Notes under the pieces: model-generated
What the model was told of the DNA's origin: nothing
Database searches by the model: none
Seen by the model: the letters and a program-made list of their open reading frames with translations, nothing else
Shown here: piece after piece, positions 8,782-17,666 of the stretch
Position numbering within the stretch: the first letter of the stretch is position 1
Layout: each line of letters begins with the position of its first letter
Translations under genes and position numbers: made by a program
DNA from: Paenibacillus sp. Soil766
GTDB lineage: Bacteria; Bacillota; Bacilli; Paenibacillales; NBRC-103111
Assembly: GCF_001428105.1 (NCBI RefSeq)
Contig: NZ_LMSJ01000014.1
Span: forward strand, 23,372 to 87,371
Direction of reading: 5' to 3'
Length of the DNA: 64,000 nucleotides

Positions 8782-11700
8782 ATGAAAGCGGCTACTTTGA
8801 TAAAGTCGATGTGGACTTTTATCATCATCATTGCTTTACTAATAGCAGTCATTGGGACGAACTTCTATCAGATGTTTGCTTTGAAGGGGACCCTTGACCA
8901 TGTCAAGTCGAATTGGATGCCGAGTATTGCTAGAATTGTAGAGATGCAAGAGCTCATTACACAGGAAAGAGTTCTTTTGCATAAAATGTTACTGGAAACG
9001 GATAAGAATGCCCTTCTTACCGTGATTATCTCATATCAGGATGTCCGCCGACAGTTTGATGAGAAGTATCGCGGCTATGAGTCTTTCATCAACTCCGAGA
9101 GTGAAAAACAGATTTATATGGAAGTGTCGGGTAAAACAATAGATTATTTGCAGAAGGGTCAGCTTATCATCGATGCCGTACAATCCGGTGATTATGTCAT
9201 GGGGAAGAGCTTGTTGGACAAGCTTGCATCGAATCGAGAGCTAACCGATGCAAGCTTGCAGAAGTGGATTGCTTACAATTTGATGGGAACCCAAAGGGAT
9301 GTAGATCGTACATCCAAGCAACGTGAGCTAGCGCTTTGGATGGGGAGTATTTTCACGATTTTGGCCATAGCCGTTGGGACTGCTCTTGCGATGCAGACGC
9401 GATCCGTGCGGAGGAAGGGCGAACAGAAGTTGATGAAGGAGAAAGAGAAAGCGCAAAGCTATCTCGATCTTATTGATGTCATGATTGTTGTTTTGGACCG
9501 AAATGGCCGAGTGGAGCTGTTGAATCGTAAGGGATGCAAGGTGCTGGGTTATGAGGGAACCGATGTCTTAGGTAAGAACTGGTTTGATGTTTGCGGGCCC
9601 GAGCATCTCTTAGAAATGAGAAGACGGCGATACCAAGAATTCATGGATGGCGATGCTTTGTCGGACTATTTTGAGTCGCCCATCGTAGATAATTCTGGTG
9701 AAGAGCGCCTTTACGGGTGGAGCAATAACTTGATTTGGACAGAAACCGGAGATGTGGGCGGTGTTATCTTTGCGGGTGTCGATATTACCGAACGTAAGCA
9801 GGCCGAAGAGACTCTGAATCAGTACAAAGACCATCTTGAAGTGTTGGTGGACGAACGTACATCAGAGCTTGAAAGCAAGAATCTGCTTCTTGCTGATGCC
9901 AAGGAATTAGCTGAATCCGCTAACCGGGCAAAGAGTGAATTTCTGGCGAATATGAGCCACGAAATACGCACACCTATGAATGCAATCATCGGACTCAATT
10001 ATTTGCTGCAGCAAACAGATCTAACGGAGCGGCAGAAGGATTACGTCGGGAAGACGGTGCTTTCGGCCAAAAGCTTGCTGACGATCATCAGTGATATTCT
10101 TGATTTCTCGAAAATTGAAGCGAAGAAAATTGTTCTGGAACGCATCGATTTTGATTTGTATGAAATTATGAGCAATATATCGAATATCATCGGATTTTCG
10201 TTGTATGAGAAAGGATTGAAGCTGCATTTCTCCATCCATCATGAGGTACCTCAAGTATTGAATGGTGATCCGTTCCGATTGAATCAAGTTTTACTCAATT
10301 TGGTGAATAACGCTTTGAAATTTACGGATGAAGGTGAAATTGGGATTACGGTAAGCGTTTCCTCTCAAGATGACAGCGGGGTTTCGCTTCGATTTGAAGT
10401 GCGGGATACAGGCATTGGGATGACACCTGAGCAGCAAGCTTTATTGTTCCACGGATTCACACAAGCGGATATGTCAACGACTCGTAAATACGGAGGAACA
10501 GGTCTTGGTCTAGTCATCAGCAAGAGTATCGTAGAGTTGATGCAGGGGGAGATGTATGTCGAGAGTGAGCTTGGGACAGGGAGTTCCTTCATCTTCACAG
10601 TGAAGTTCGAAGTAGGCTCGGAGCATTTATTCAGTGCGCCAGTAGCGTCGTATTTGAAGTTTCTGCGGGTGCTTCTCATTTGTGATGACGAGGAAATGCG
10701 ACTTGTTCTGAAGAGTCAACTGGAACAGTTCCAGTTTATTGTGAATGCAGTAGATTCTGCTCAAAGTGCACTGGAACAAATTAGTGTAAGCGGCCGTTAT
10801 GATCTGGTTATGATTGATTGGAACCTTCAGGATGAGAAGGCACACGCCTTGGCGGAGAAAATAAAGCTGGAGTATGCGACACCTGTGCAAGCTATCGTAC
10901 TGATCAGTTCGTATCATGAATCGGAGCTTCAGCTGAAATCTCAGACGGCGTCTGTGAAAAAGGTGCTCTATTATCCAATGAGCCAGTCTCAGTTATATAA
11001 TCAAATAACGAACTTGTTCCAAGAACAGCTACAGATGAAAATCGCATCACCACAGAGTGAGAATGAAGCCAAAAAACTGCACATGCTCCGTAACACGGAG
11101 GTCTTACTAGTGGAAGACAATGAAATCAACCAACAGGTGGCGCAGGCTATTCTTCAGGAGATGGATATTCGAGTGGACGTAGCAGAGAATGGCATCGAAG
11201 CGTTGAAGAAAGCGTCAACTAAGCAATATGATGCGATCTTAATGGATTTGCAGATGCCCTTAATGGATGGTTTTGAAGCCACTAGAAATATCCGAGATTT
11301 TGATCAAGAAACGCCGATTATTGCGATGACAGCCGATGCGATGCAAGGGATTAAAGAACAAGTGTTGGAAGCAGGCATGGATGCGTATATTTCAAAGCCA
11401 TTTGAGCCTATTCAGTTATTCAGTGTCTTACAACGGACGATTCAGAGCACGCGAGTGAGAGGTTATGCCGAAGTCGCAGCAGCGAAACAAATCGAGGCTT
11501 TGCCTGCACTGAATCCGGAAGAAGCGTTAGGACGTCTGGGACAAAATATGAATCTCTATGAGCGGATTTTGCATAAGTTTGTTTCGAACCATGCAGACGC
11601 GATAGAGGGAGTGCGAGAGGCGATAAAGGAAAAAGACTATTCCGAAGCGCTATTGATTGCTCATACACTGAAGGGTGTGGCCTCCAACATCGGAGCAACA

Positions 11701-11853
11701 CCACTCAGCCATACGTCTGATGAGCTTCAAACGGCGATCCATCAGGGTTCTGTGGAGTTGCTGGAAGGGCTTCTGGAGACAGCGGAGATCAGGTTGGTTC
11801 AGGTTAATCAGGCTATTGCGGAGTATTTGGCAGCAAATGCTCAAGAGAAATAA
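8782..11853 (+). CDS. Hybrid sensor histidine kinase with two receiver domains and an HPt domain
   Basis: Multi-step phosphorelay sensor (1023 residues). Order: membrane helix (about 10-32), four-helix-bundle-type extracellular sensor, second membrane helix (about 186-206), PAS domain (about 225-345), HisKA with SHEIRTPMNAIIG (phospho-His about 393), HATPase_c with N box NLVNNALKF (about 505) and GTGLGL (about 572), a first receiver (about 628-745), a second canonical receiver (VLLVEDNEINQQVA about 773, DLQMPLMDG about 821), and HPt with AHTLKGVASNIGA (His about 960). The first receiver keeps the acidic pair and an Asp (IDWNLQ) but lacks the conserved Lys-Pro, so it is probably degenerate. 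No cognate response-regulator gene is adjacent; the final phosphate acceptor is unknown. Confidence 0.92.
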   Translation: MKAATLIKSMWTFIIIIALLIAVIGTNFYQMFALKGTLDHVKSNWMPSIARIVEMQELITQERVLLHKMLLETDKNALLTVIISYQDVRRQFDEKYRGYESFINSESEKQIYMEVSGKTIDYLQKGQLIIDAVQSGDYVMGKSLLDKLASNRELTDASLQKWIAYNLMGTQRDVDRTSKQRELALWMGSIFTILAIAVGTALAMQTRSVRRKGEQKLMKEKEKAQSYLDLIDVMIVVLDRNGRVELLNRKGCKVLGYEGTDVLGKNWFDVCGPEHLLEMRRRRYQEFMDGDALSDYFESPIVDNSGEERLYGWSNNLIWTETGDVGGVIFAGVDITERKQAEETLNQYKDHLEVLVDERTSELESKNLLLADAKELAESANRAKSEFLANMSHEIRTPMNAIIGLNYLLQQTDLTERQKDYVGKTVLSAKSLLTIISDILDFSKIEAKKIVLERIDFDLYEIMSNISNIIGFSLYEKGLKLHFSIHHEVPQVLNGDPFRLNQVLLNLVNNALKFTDEGEIGITVSVSSQDDSGVSLRFEVRDTGIGMTPEQQALLFHGFTQADMSTTRKYGGTGLGLVISKSIVELMQGEMYVESELGTGSSFIFTVKFEVGSEHLFSAPVASYLKFLRVLLICDDEEMRLVLKSQLEQFQFIVNAVDSAQSALEQISVSGRYDLVMIDWNLQDEKAHALAEKIKLEYATPVQAIVLISSYHESELQLKSQTASVKKVLYYPMSQSQLYNQITNLFQEQLQMKIASPQSENEAKKLHMLRNTEVLLVEDNEINQQVAQAILQEMDIRVDVAENGIEALKKASTKQYDAILMDLQMPLMDGFEATRNIRDFDQETPIIAMTADAMQGIKEQVLEAGMDAYISKPFEPIQLFSVLQRTIQSTRVRGYAEVAAAKQIEALPALNPEEALGRLGQNMNLYERILHKFVSNHADAIEGVREAIKEKDYSEALLIAHTLKGVASNIGATPLSHTSDELQTAIHQGSVELLEGLLETAEIRLVQVNQAIAEYLAANAQEK

Positions 11854-11866
11854 AACCCAAACAAAG

Positions 11867-11930
11867 AAACAGCGGTGGCCATGGACGGGGAACGAATGTC
11901 CAGGGCTGCCGCTGTTTTTATTTTTTTTAT
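11867..11930 (+). terminator. Terminator of the hybrid kinase gene
   Basis: A long imperfect stem (AACAGCGGTGGCC with GGGCTGCCGCTGTT) followed by T-rich sequence. It also faces the end of the convergent WYL gene. Confidence 0.85.
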
Positions 11931-11962
11931 CAAATTTTGACTGCGTTGATGTACTGGTAAGT

Positions 11963-12907
11963 TCAGCGAAGATAAAGTATTCGCATAGCTTCAATTTTTT
12001 GCTGGATGTATACCGTGGCCTCAGCGGGGGCCACTACTTTGATTTCATCCCCGAATTGCCAGATGGAGTCCACATAGAAACGCATATCCTCTGCCGCTAT
12101 TTGCATAGTTAGGGCTCCGCTTCCATCTTCATTCTGCATGATGAATGGACCAAAGCGAGGGTTCGATTCCAACAGCCATCTTCCTTTGCCTGTCATCTCA
12201 AGTTCGAGTGTAGTCTGTTCCTGATCATCCTTAGCGGGTTTATCCAATAAAGTCTTCTGGCTTATGTCTGCTCGGCAAGGAATGGTTTCGTTGAGCGCAG
12301 CGGAAAGGATCCGATCTGCTCTGAACTGCCTTATGTCCTCTTTATTGAAGCAATAAGCGGGACAATACCAATAACCCGAACTGGCGTACAGACCGATCGG
12401 CTGAATATTCCGCTCCGATACACCGCTGCTCGATTTGTACGCGATGTTGACTACACGACCGATCATTAGAGCCTTCAGGAGAGTTTGAAGAATTTCTGCT
12501 GACATGGATCGATAAGGATTCCAGAACATGATTCTGTTCTTCAGCCGGTCAATTTGTTCCTTCACATCAGCAGGCAAATAATGATAAAACTTATGAAGTG
12601 CGGAGTCTGCCCCCTCGCCAAAAGGTAAAGCGCTGAAATAATCCATCGTCTGACATGCAAAAAACATGGAGATCGCTTCACCCTCTGTAAAGCTGATGGG
12701 TGGTAGAAGTCTTTCTTGGAGCAGCCTGAAGCCTCCTCCTCTTCCCTGAATGGCATATACCGGAACACCGAGTTCACTTAACTCCAGCAAATCCCTCGTA
12801 ATCGTTCGAGTGGACAGACCGAATTCATCAGCTAGTTCTCTAACGGTAAAATGGGGTTTGGCGTTGATCCTCATTATCATTTGGATGAGACGCTGTGATT
12901 TTTGCAA
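11963..12907 (-). CDS. WYL-domain transcriptional regulator (HTH_11 plus WYL)
   Basis: DNA-binding regulator of the YafY/WYL family (314 residues). The N-terminal winged helix holds ADEFGLSTRTITRDLLELSE (about 25-44); the WYL core reads IAYKSSSG...IQPIGLYASSGYWYCPAYC (about 158-188); a C-terminal WCX-like region follows. The start is a TTG supported by AGGTGG 5-8 bases upstream. It is divergent from an alpha/beta hydrolase gene with a 23-bp palindrome between them, so control of that gene and itself is likely. The ligand is unknown. Confidence 0.85.
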   Translation of the reverse strand: MQKSQRLIQMIMRINAKPHFTVRELADEFGLSTRTITRDLLELSELGVPVYAIQGRGGGFRLLQERLLPPISFTEGEAISMFFACQTMDYFSALPFGEGADSALHKFYHYLPADVKEQIDRLKNRIMFWNPYRSMSAEILQTLLKALMIGRVVNIAYKSSSGVSERNIQPIGLYASSGYWYCPAYCFNKEDIRQFRADRILSAALNETIPCRADISQKTLLDKPAKDDQEQTTLELEMTGKGRWLLESNPRFGPFIMQNEDGSGALTMQIAAEDMRFYVDSIWQFGDEIKVVAPAEATVYIQQKIEAMRILYLR

Positions 12908-12950
12908 GGGCCCACCTCATTTCTAAACATTTATTTCATTATATTTTATT

Positions 12951-12973
12951 AATAAGACATAAGCTGTCTTATT
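12951..12973. promoter_or_regulatory. Palindromic operator candidate between WYL regulator and hydrolase
   Basis: AATAAGACA, five bases (TAAGC), TGTCTTATT: a perfect 9-5-9 inverted repeat in the 117-base divergent intergenic region. Its position between a regulator and its divergent neighbour makes it the best candidate for the WYL protein's binding site. Confidence 0.55.
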
Positions 12974-13024
12974 TAATTGCTACTATTATCCTATAAGTCA
13001 TCTAAACCAACGAAGAGCGGGGGC

Positions 13025-13762
13025 ATGATCAGGATGGTTAAGCAATCAGCACAAAAAATAGGTTTCGTCTTCATCAATGGGGCAGGCTTGGAAGGTCTTG
13101 TTTGGAGTAAAGTTGTGGAGGGGTTCGAACATCCTTGTTTACTTGCTGAGTTTCCTCAGAGGAAAGGTTCCTTTGATTCAAGAAGCGATCTTTCTTTGGA
13201 GGATTATGTGACACAAATGAAAAGACAAGTGGATGAATGGGGGACTCATCACAACATTGTCATTGTTGCACATTCACTTGGGGGCGTTTTTGCGCTTAGG
13301 CTGGCCTCTTTAATCCAGGACCGATTGGCGGGGATTGTAGCTGTAGGAGCAGCAATTCCAAAGCGCGGCGGTTCATTTATATCCATTTTGCCGGTTGCTC
13401 AGAGGATTCTAATGTCTGTAATTCTGCGTACCCTAGGCACAAAACCTCCGGAGTCTTCCATCCGCTCAGGGTTATGCAACGACCTTTTACCCGACCAAGC
13501 TACGGATATTGTAAATGGATTCATTCCTGAGGCCGTACGCATATATACCGATAGAATCAACGCGCCTGTTCCGAATGTACCAAAACTGTATGTGAAACTC
13601 AATAAAGATAAAGAGCTCAGTCCTTCATTACAAGATAAGATGATCTCAACCTTTGCCCCGCAATCTGTACGAAATTTGAATACGGGACATTTACCTATGA
13701 TTAGTAATCCGGAAGGTTTGCGAACAATACTTTTAGACTTTGTAACAAAAGAACTAAGGTAG
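13025..13762 (+). CDS. Alpha/beta hydrolase
   Basis: Cytosolic alpha/beta-hydrolase-fold protein (245 residues). The nucleophile elbow AHSLGG (Ser about 80) and a distal TGHLP (His near the C terminus) supply two of the triad; FINGAG near the start resembles the oxyanion-hole strand. No signal peptide. The start is uncertain: ATGs at 13025 and 13034 are both preceded by GAGCGGGGG, and an upstream in-frame TTG-type start at 12977 has no ribosome site and lies against the palindrome. Probably controlled by the divergent WYL regulator. Substrate cannot be predicted. Confidence 0.8.
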   Translation: MIRMVKQSAQKIGFVFINGAGLEGLVWSKVVEGFEHPCLLAEFPQRKGSFDSRSDLSLEDYVTQMKRQVDEWGTHHNIVIVAHSLGGVFALRLASLIQDRLAGIVAVGAAIPKRGGSFISILPVAQRILMSVILRTLGTKPPESSIRSGLCNDLLPDQATDIVNGFIPEAVRIYTDRINAPVPNVPKLYVKLNKDKELSPSLQDKMISTFAPQSVRNLNTGHLPMISNPEGLRTILLDFVTKELR

Positions 13763-14073
13763 CTTTACTTGTTGTGTAGAAAAATTTGCAGTTACTTGTG
13801 GTAAGGTTTCACAGTATCCTATTCAACCTCAAAAATTGAATCAATAATAAATTGTTAGTTATGGATTCAATAAAAGTATAAACCGAGATCGATTGTCGGG
13901 TGTCATCCCCGTTCTTACTACCAATTCTCCTCTTCACATAATTCACGATTACCATGCTGTTCATTTAATTCGATATTTCCCCAAAAATTCCCCTCAAAAA
14001 CTCGAAGAAGAGCGTGCGGGGTGACTCCCGCCGTCAGCCATAGGCTGATTTTATGTTGGGTACCTTCCTACAA
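13763..14073. other. Convergent intergenic region, no gene
   Basis: Lies between two convergent genes. It holds an 8-bp inverted repeat (ATTGAATC at 13835, GATTCAAT at 13864) that could end the hydrolase transcript, a GC-rich hairpin near 14014-14033, and a TCAGCC/GGCTGA hairpin with TTTT near 14036-14054. No open frame with a ribosome site was found. Confidence 0.5.
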
Positions 14074-14931
14074 TCAGAGCAATTTGATCTGACTCCGATA
14101 CTCGCTCGGCGAGACGCCATACCAGCGTCTGAACTGCTTAGAGAAATACAGTGGGTCATAGAAGCCTACAGATGCCGCAATCTGCTCAATTGTGAGCTCT
14201 AGCCGTTCCCGTAGCAGCAGCCGCGCCTTATCGACGCGGAGCTTGAGCAGGAAGGTTACCGGCGTCACCTTGGTGTGCCGCTTGAACATGCGCGACAGAT
14301 AGGCGCGATTGTAGCCCAAGCTCTCAGCCATCATCTCGATGGTGATGGGTTCCGCATATTGCGTGGACAAGTAGTGGATTGCCTGCTGCACGATACGGTC
14401 GCTTTCATCTTCCGTTACGAGTCCTGTTATTACAGGAGTAGAAAGGGTTTCGCAGTATTCGCCGAGCAGTAGGCTGAGATAGCCCGTCGCCTTAAGCTGC
14501 GCATTGGATTTCTTCGATTTGAGCGCGAGCTGGATCTGGCGAAAAAGCACAGGCATATGCCGATTGCGCGCGTTGTGGATGATGGGGTTCGCGGGCGTGA
14601 GACGAGCCTCACCAACGAGCTTTGCCGCTTGCGCGCCATTAAAGGCTATCCAACAATAATGCCACGGATCCAACTCATCTGAGACGTAGCTAATTAGTTG
14701 TTCCGGTTCAATGACGAAGCTGTCACCAGCGCCGATGGCATACTCTTCTCCATGTGTAGAGAATACGCCGCGGCCCGATAACACATAATGGATTAAGTAA
14801 TAGTCATAGACTTTCGGTCCAAGGCGATGCTCTGGCTTGGTCTGGCTTTCCCCTGCAAATAATACGGTGAAGTCGCTCTCCCCAGCAGGAAGAGGGTTGG
14901 ATACAACATAATAGCTTTCTGGTTTTAGCAT
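14074..14931 (-). CDS. AraC-family regulator, probable galactose-operon activator
   Basis: Sugar-sensing transcription factor (285 residues): N-terminal cupin-like arm (about 1-160) and two C-terminal AraC helix-turn-helix motifs (about 185-280), including IEMMAESLGYNRAYLSRMFK and IEQIAASVGFYDPLYFSKQF. Start ATG preceded by GATGAGGAA. It is divergent from galK with about 220 bases between them, so control of galKET is inferred from position only. Confidence 0.85.
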   Translation of the reverse strand: MLKPESYYVVSNPLPAGESDFTVLFAGESQTKPEHRLGPKVYDYYLIHYVLSGRGVFSTHGEEYAIGAGDSFVIEPEQLISYVSDELDPWHYCWIAFNGAQAAKLVGEARLTPANPIIHNARNRHMPVLFRQIQLALKSKKSNAQLKATGYLSLLLGEYCETLSTPVITGLVTEDESDRIVQQAIHYLSTQYAEPITIEMMAESLGYNRAYLSRMFKRHTKVTPVTFLLKLRVDKARLLLRERLELTIEQIAASVGFYDPLYFSKQFRRWYGVSPSEYRSQIKLL

Positions 14932-15046
14932 GACGATTCCTCATCTCCGTTCGAAGACCATTCGTTCCCTTCACTGTATCATAAATCTCACATAAAGCGG
15001 AATCGGCAAATCACATTTTTCCATGTAGAAATAACATGCCTCCATA

Positions 15047-15084
15047 GCCAATCCTTGGCGTATCTCTTATACTTAAACTATGAA
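15047..15084 (+). promoter_or_regulatory. Possible galK promoter with overlapping palindrome
   Basis: A small palindrome GCCAA-TCC-TTGGC (15047-15059) overlaps a candidate -35 TTGGCG (15055-15060), spaced 18 bases from TATGAA (15079-15084). The weak match suits an activator-dependent promoter, but this is a tentative call. Confidence 0.3.
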
Positions 15085-15152
15085 GTTACACAAACAACAT
15101 AGCTAACAACAACCCAGCAAACATACCAATACCACAAAAGGCGGTGCCACAC

Positions 15153-16334
15153 ATGGCAGATTTGCAAGCTCTAAAAGACACGTTTATTGAAATTTACGGA
15201 GAAACGGCTGCGAAAATCTCAGCATTTCACGCTCCTGGTCGAGTGAATTTGATCGGCGAGCATACGGATTATAACGGTGGTTATGTATTCCCGGCAGCTT
15301 TGACGTTCGGAACGACCTTGATCATTCGTCCAAGACAAGATCGTGTGATTGGCTTCGCGTCCACCAATTTGGCACTACGCAAACAAATTTCCATAGACGA
15401 CTTGTCCTACCAAGAAGAAGATGATTGGATGAATTATCCGAAAGGGATCTTCGTTCACTTAGCGAAAGCAGGCTTTCCAGTTACGCAAGGTTATGATCTT
15501 TTGTTCCACGGTGAAATTCCGAATGGTGCAGGACTCTCTTCCTCCGCTTCCATCGAGGTTGTGACAGCTTACAGCTTACTGACACTAGAGAAATATCCAG
15601 TGGATACAGTCAAAATCGCGCTGCTCGCACAAGAAACAGAAAACCAATTCGTTGGCGTAAATTGCGGCATCATGGACCAATTCGCTGTAGCGAATGGCAA
15701 GAAAGACAATGCGATCCTATTGATGTGCGATACGCTGGAGTATCGTCATGTTCCTTTTCAAAGCGGCAGTTATAAGCTTGTGATCGGCAACACGAATAAA
15801 CGCAGAGGTCTCGTCGACTCCGCTTACAACGAGAGAAGAAGCCAATGCGAGCAAGCGGTTACCTACTTGCAAAAGCAATTCCCAGACATCACGCTGCTTG
15901 GTCAATTGAACCTTGAGCAGTTTAACGAATATAAACATCTGATCCCAGACGAAACGGTTCGTCGTAGAGCAGAGCACGTTGTGGAAGAGATTGATCGCGT
16001 GTTGAAATCCATCGAAGTTCTGGAGAAGAATGACCTTGAATCCTTCGGCAAGCTGATGATCGGTTCCCATGATTCCTTGCGTGACCTGTATGAAGTAACG
16101 GGCGTAGAGCTTGATACGATGGTAGCAGCAGCATTGAAGGTGCCAGGTGTGCTTGGGGCGCGGATGACGGGTGCAGGATTCGGCGGTTGTACGGTTTCCT
16201 TAGTGCATGAAGACAGCGTTCAAACGTTTATCGACCAAGTGGGCGCGGAATATACAGAAATTACAGGGCTTACACCAAGCTTCTACGTATGTGATATTGG
16301 CAACGGTGTAGAGCAACTTGAGGAGGCGTTGTAA
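15153..16334 (+). CDS. galK: Galactokinase
   Basis: GHMP kinase phosphorylating galactose to galactose-1-phosphate, first step of the Leloir pathway. 393 residues from the ATG at 15153, which follows AAAGGCGGTG at a normal distance (an in-frame GTG lies 9 bases upstream). The galactokinase signature GRVNLIGEHTDYNGG lies near residue 26, the ATP-binding GHMP motif GAGLSSSAS near 122, and the C-terminal motif TGAGFGGCT near 340. It is the first gene of galK-galE-galT, adjacent to galE without a gap. Confidence 0.96.
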   Translation: MADLQALKDTFIEIYGETAAKISAFHAPGRVNLIGEHTDYNGGYVFPAALTFGTTLIIRPRQDRVIGFASTNLALRKQISIDDLSYQEEDDWMNYPKGIFVHLAKAGFPVTQGYDLLFHGEIPNGAGLSSSASIEVVTAYSLLTLEKYPVDTVKIALLAQETENQFVGVNCGIMDQFAVANGKKDNAILLMCDTLEYRHVPFQSGSYKLVIGNTNKRRGLVDSAYNERRSQCEQAVTYLQKQFPDITLLGQLNLEQFNEYKHLIPDETVRRRAEHVVEEIDRVLKSIEVLEKNDLESFGKLMIGSHDSLRDLYEVTGVELDTMVAAALKVPGVLGARMTGAGFGGCTVSLVHEDSVQTFIDQVGAEYTEITGLTPSFYVCDIGNGVEQLEEAL

Positions 16335-17336
16335 ATGGCAATTCTAGTTACAGGTGGAGCGGGATATATTGGATCGCATGCGGTAGCAGAGCTTCTGGCC
16401 AAAGGTGAAGAAGTTGTTATCGTCGATAATCTACAGCAAGGTCACAAGGACGCGGTGCTTGGCGGTAAACTTTACGTTGGCGATCTGCGCGATGGGGAGT
16501 TCATGGATACGGTTTTTGCTGAAAATAGTATCGATGCTATCATTCATTTTGCAGCGAATTCTCTTGTCGGTGAGAGCATGACGAATCCGGCGAAATACTA
16601 CCATAACAATGTGTACGGCACGCTTTGCTTACTTGAAAAAATGACGCAATACGGCGTGAAACGCATCGTATTCTCGTCAACGGCTGCGACTTACGGCGAG
16701 CCTGAGAACATTCCAATCCTTGAAAGCGATCGTACGCTGCCAACGAATACGTATGGCGAAACGAAGCTGGCGATGGAAAAAATGATGAAATGGTTCGATA
16801 CTGCGCATGGTATCAAATATGTGTCGCTGCGCTACTTTAATGCAGCTGGCGCACATGCTGGCGGCAAAATCGGTGAAGACCACAGCCCGGAAACGCATCT
16901 GATTCCGATTATTTTGCAAGTAGCGCTGGGTCAAAGAGCGCACATCTCGATTTTTGGCGAAGATTATGCGACAGAAGACGGCACTTGTGTTCGTGATTAT
17001 ATCCACGTCAGCGACCTAGCGAGCGCACATGTGCTTGCAGTAGAGAAGCTGCGCGGCGGTGCGGACAGCAACATTTACAACCTTGGCAACGGCACAGGCT
17101 TCTCCGTGAAACAAGTGATCGATATCGCGCGCAAAGTAACAGGCCATGCGATCCCTGCGGTAGTAGAGCCACGTAGAGCTGGTGATCCAGCAACGTTGAT
17201 TGCATCTTCAGAGCGTGCAAGAGCGGAGCTTGGTTGGAAACCAGCGCTGGATTCCTTGGAAGCGATCATTGAGAGCGCGTGGAATTGGCACCAGAAGCAC
17301 CCGAAGGGGTACGCGGCGGAAGTAACGAGTTTGTAA
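16335..17336 (+). CDS. galE: UDP-glucose 4-epimerase
   Basis: NAD-dependent short-chain dehydrogenase/reductase family epimerase interconverting UDP-galactose and UDP-glucose (333 residues). It has the NAD-binding GGAGYIGSH at the N terminus, catalytic SST near 121 and YGETK (Tyr about 144, Lys 148). The ATG directly follows the galK stop and is preceded by GAGGAGG. Length and motifs are canonical. Confidence 0.96.
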   Translation: MAILVTGGAGYIGSHAVAELLAKGEEVVIVDNLQQGHKDAVLGGKLYVGDLRDGEFMDTVFAENSIDAIIHFAANSLVGESMTNPAKYYHNNVYGTLCLLEKMTQYGVKRIVFSSTAATYGEPENIPILESDRTLPTNTYGETKLAMEKMMKWFDTAHGIKYVSLRYFNAAGAHAGGKIGEDHSPETHLIPIILQVALGQRAHISIFGEDYATEDGTCVRDYIHVSDLASAHVLAVEKLRGGADSNIYNLGNGTGFSVKQVIDIARKVTGHAIPAVVEPRRAGDPATLIASSERARAELGWKPALDSLEAIIESAWNWHQKHPKGYAAEVTSL

Positions 17337-17666
17337 GTTGAACTGAACCTCGGAACCTATCCCCTTATCAGGCTTTTAAGGTTGATTAGTGTGGGGAGCG
17401 GGGATTGGTAGGATATAGTTTGATTTAGACCCTAAACCTACTGTTACTACGGAAATTGGTAGAATAGTTCGGTGAAATCGGACTATTTCACAATTTGGGG
17501 CAGTCAGAGTGCGTTTAAGTGGGATATTTCGGACTATTGGGGAATAAGTGCACGTATTTACTCGTTCGGACTCCCTTTGTCGGGGGATGTAAAGGTAACT
17601 AGGAGTAGGATAGCTGAGCATGATTGAGGTTCTAGTTCCGTGCTCAGTAGAAAGGGAAGTGGCAAT
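17337..17666 (+). repeat. Intergenic region with repeated CGGACTATT palindromes
   Basis: The 330 bases between galE and galT hold no gene. AATAGTTCG, seven bases, CGGACTATT (17463-17487) is a near-perfect inverted repeat; CGGACTATT recurs exactly 51 bases later (17530-17538) and CGGACT again at 17567. No terminator was seen, so galT is probably co-transcribed with galKE. The 51-base pitch matches that of the palindrome arrays elsewhere in the window. Confidence 0.5.
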
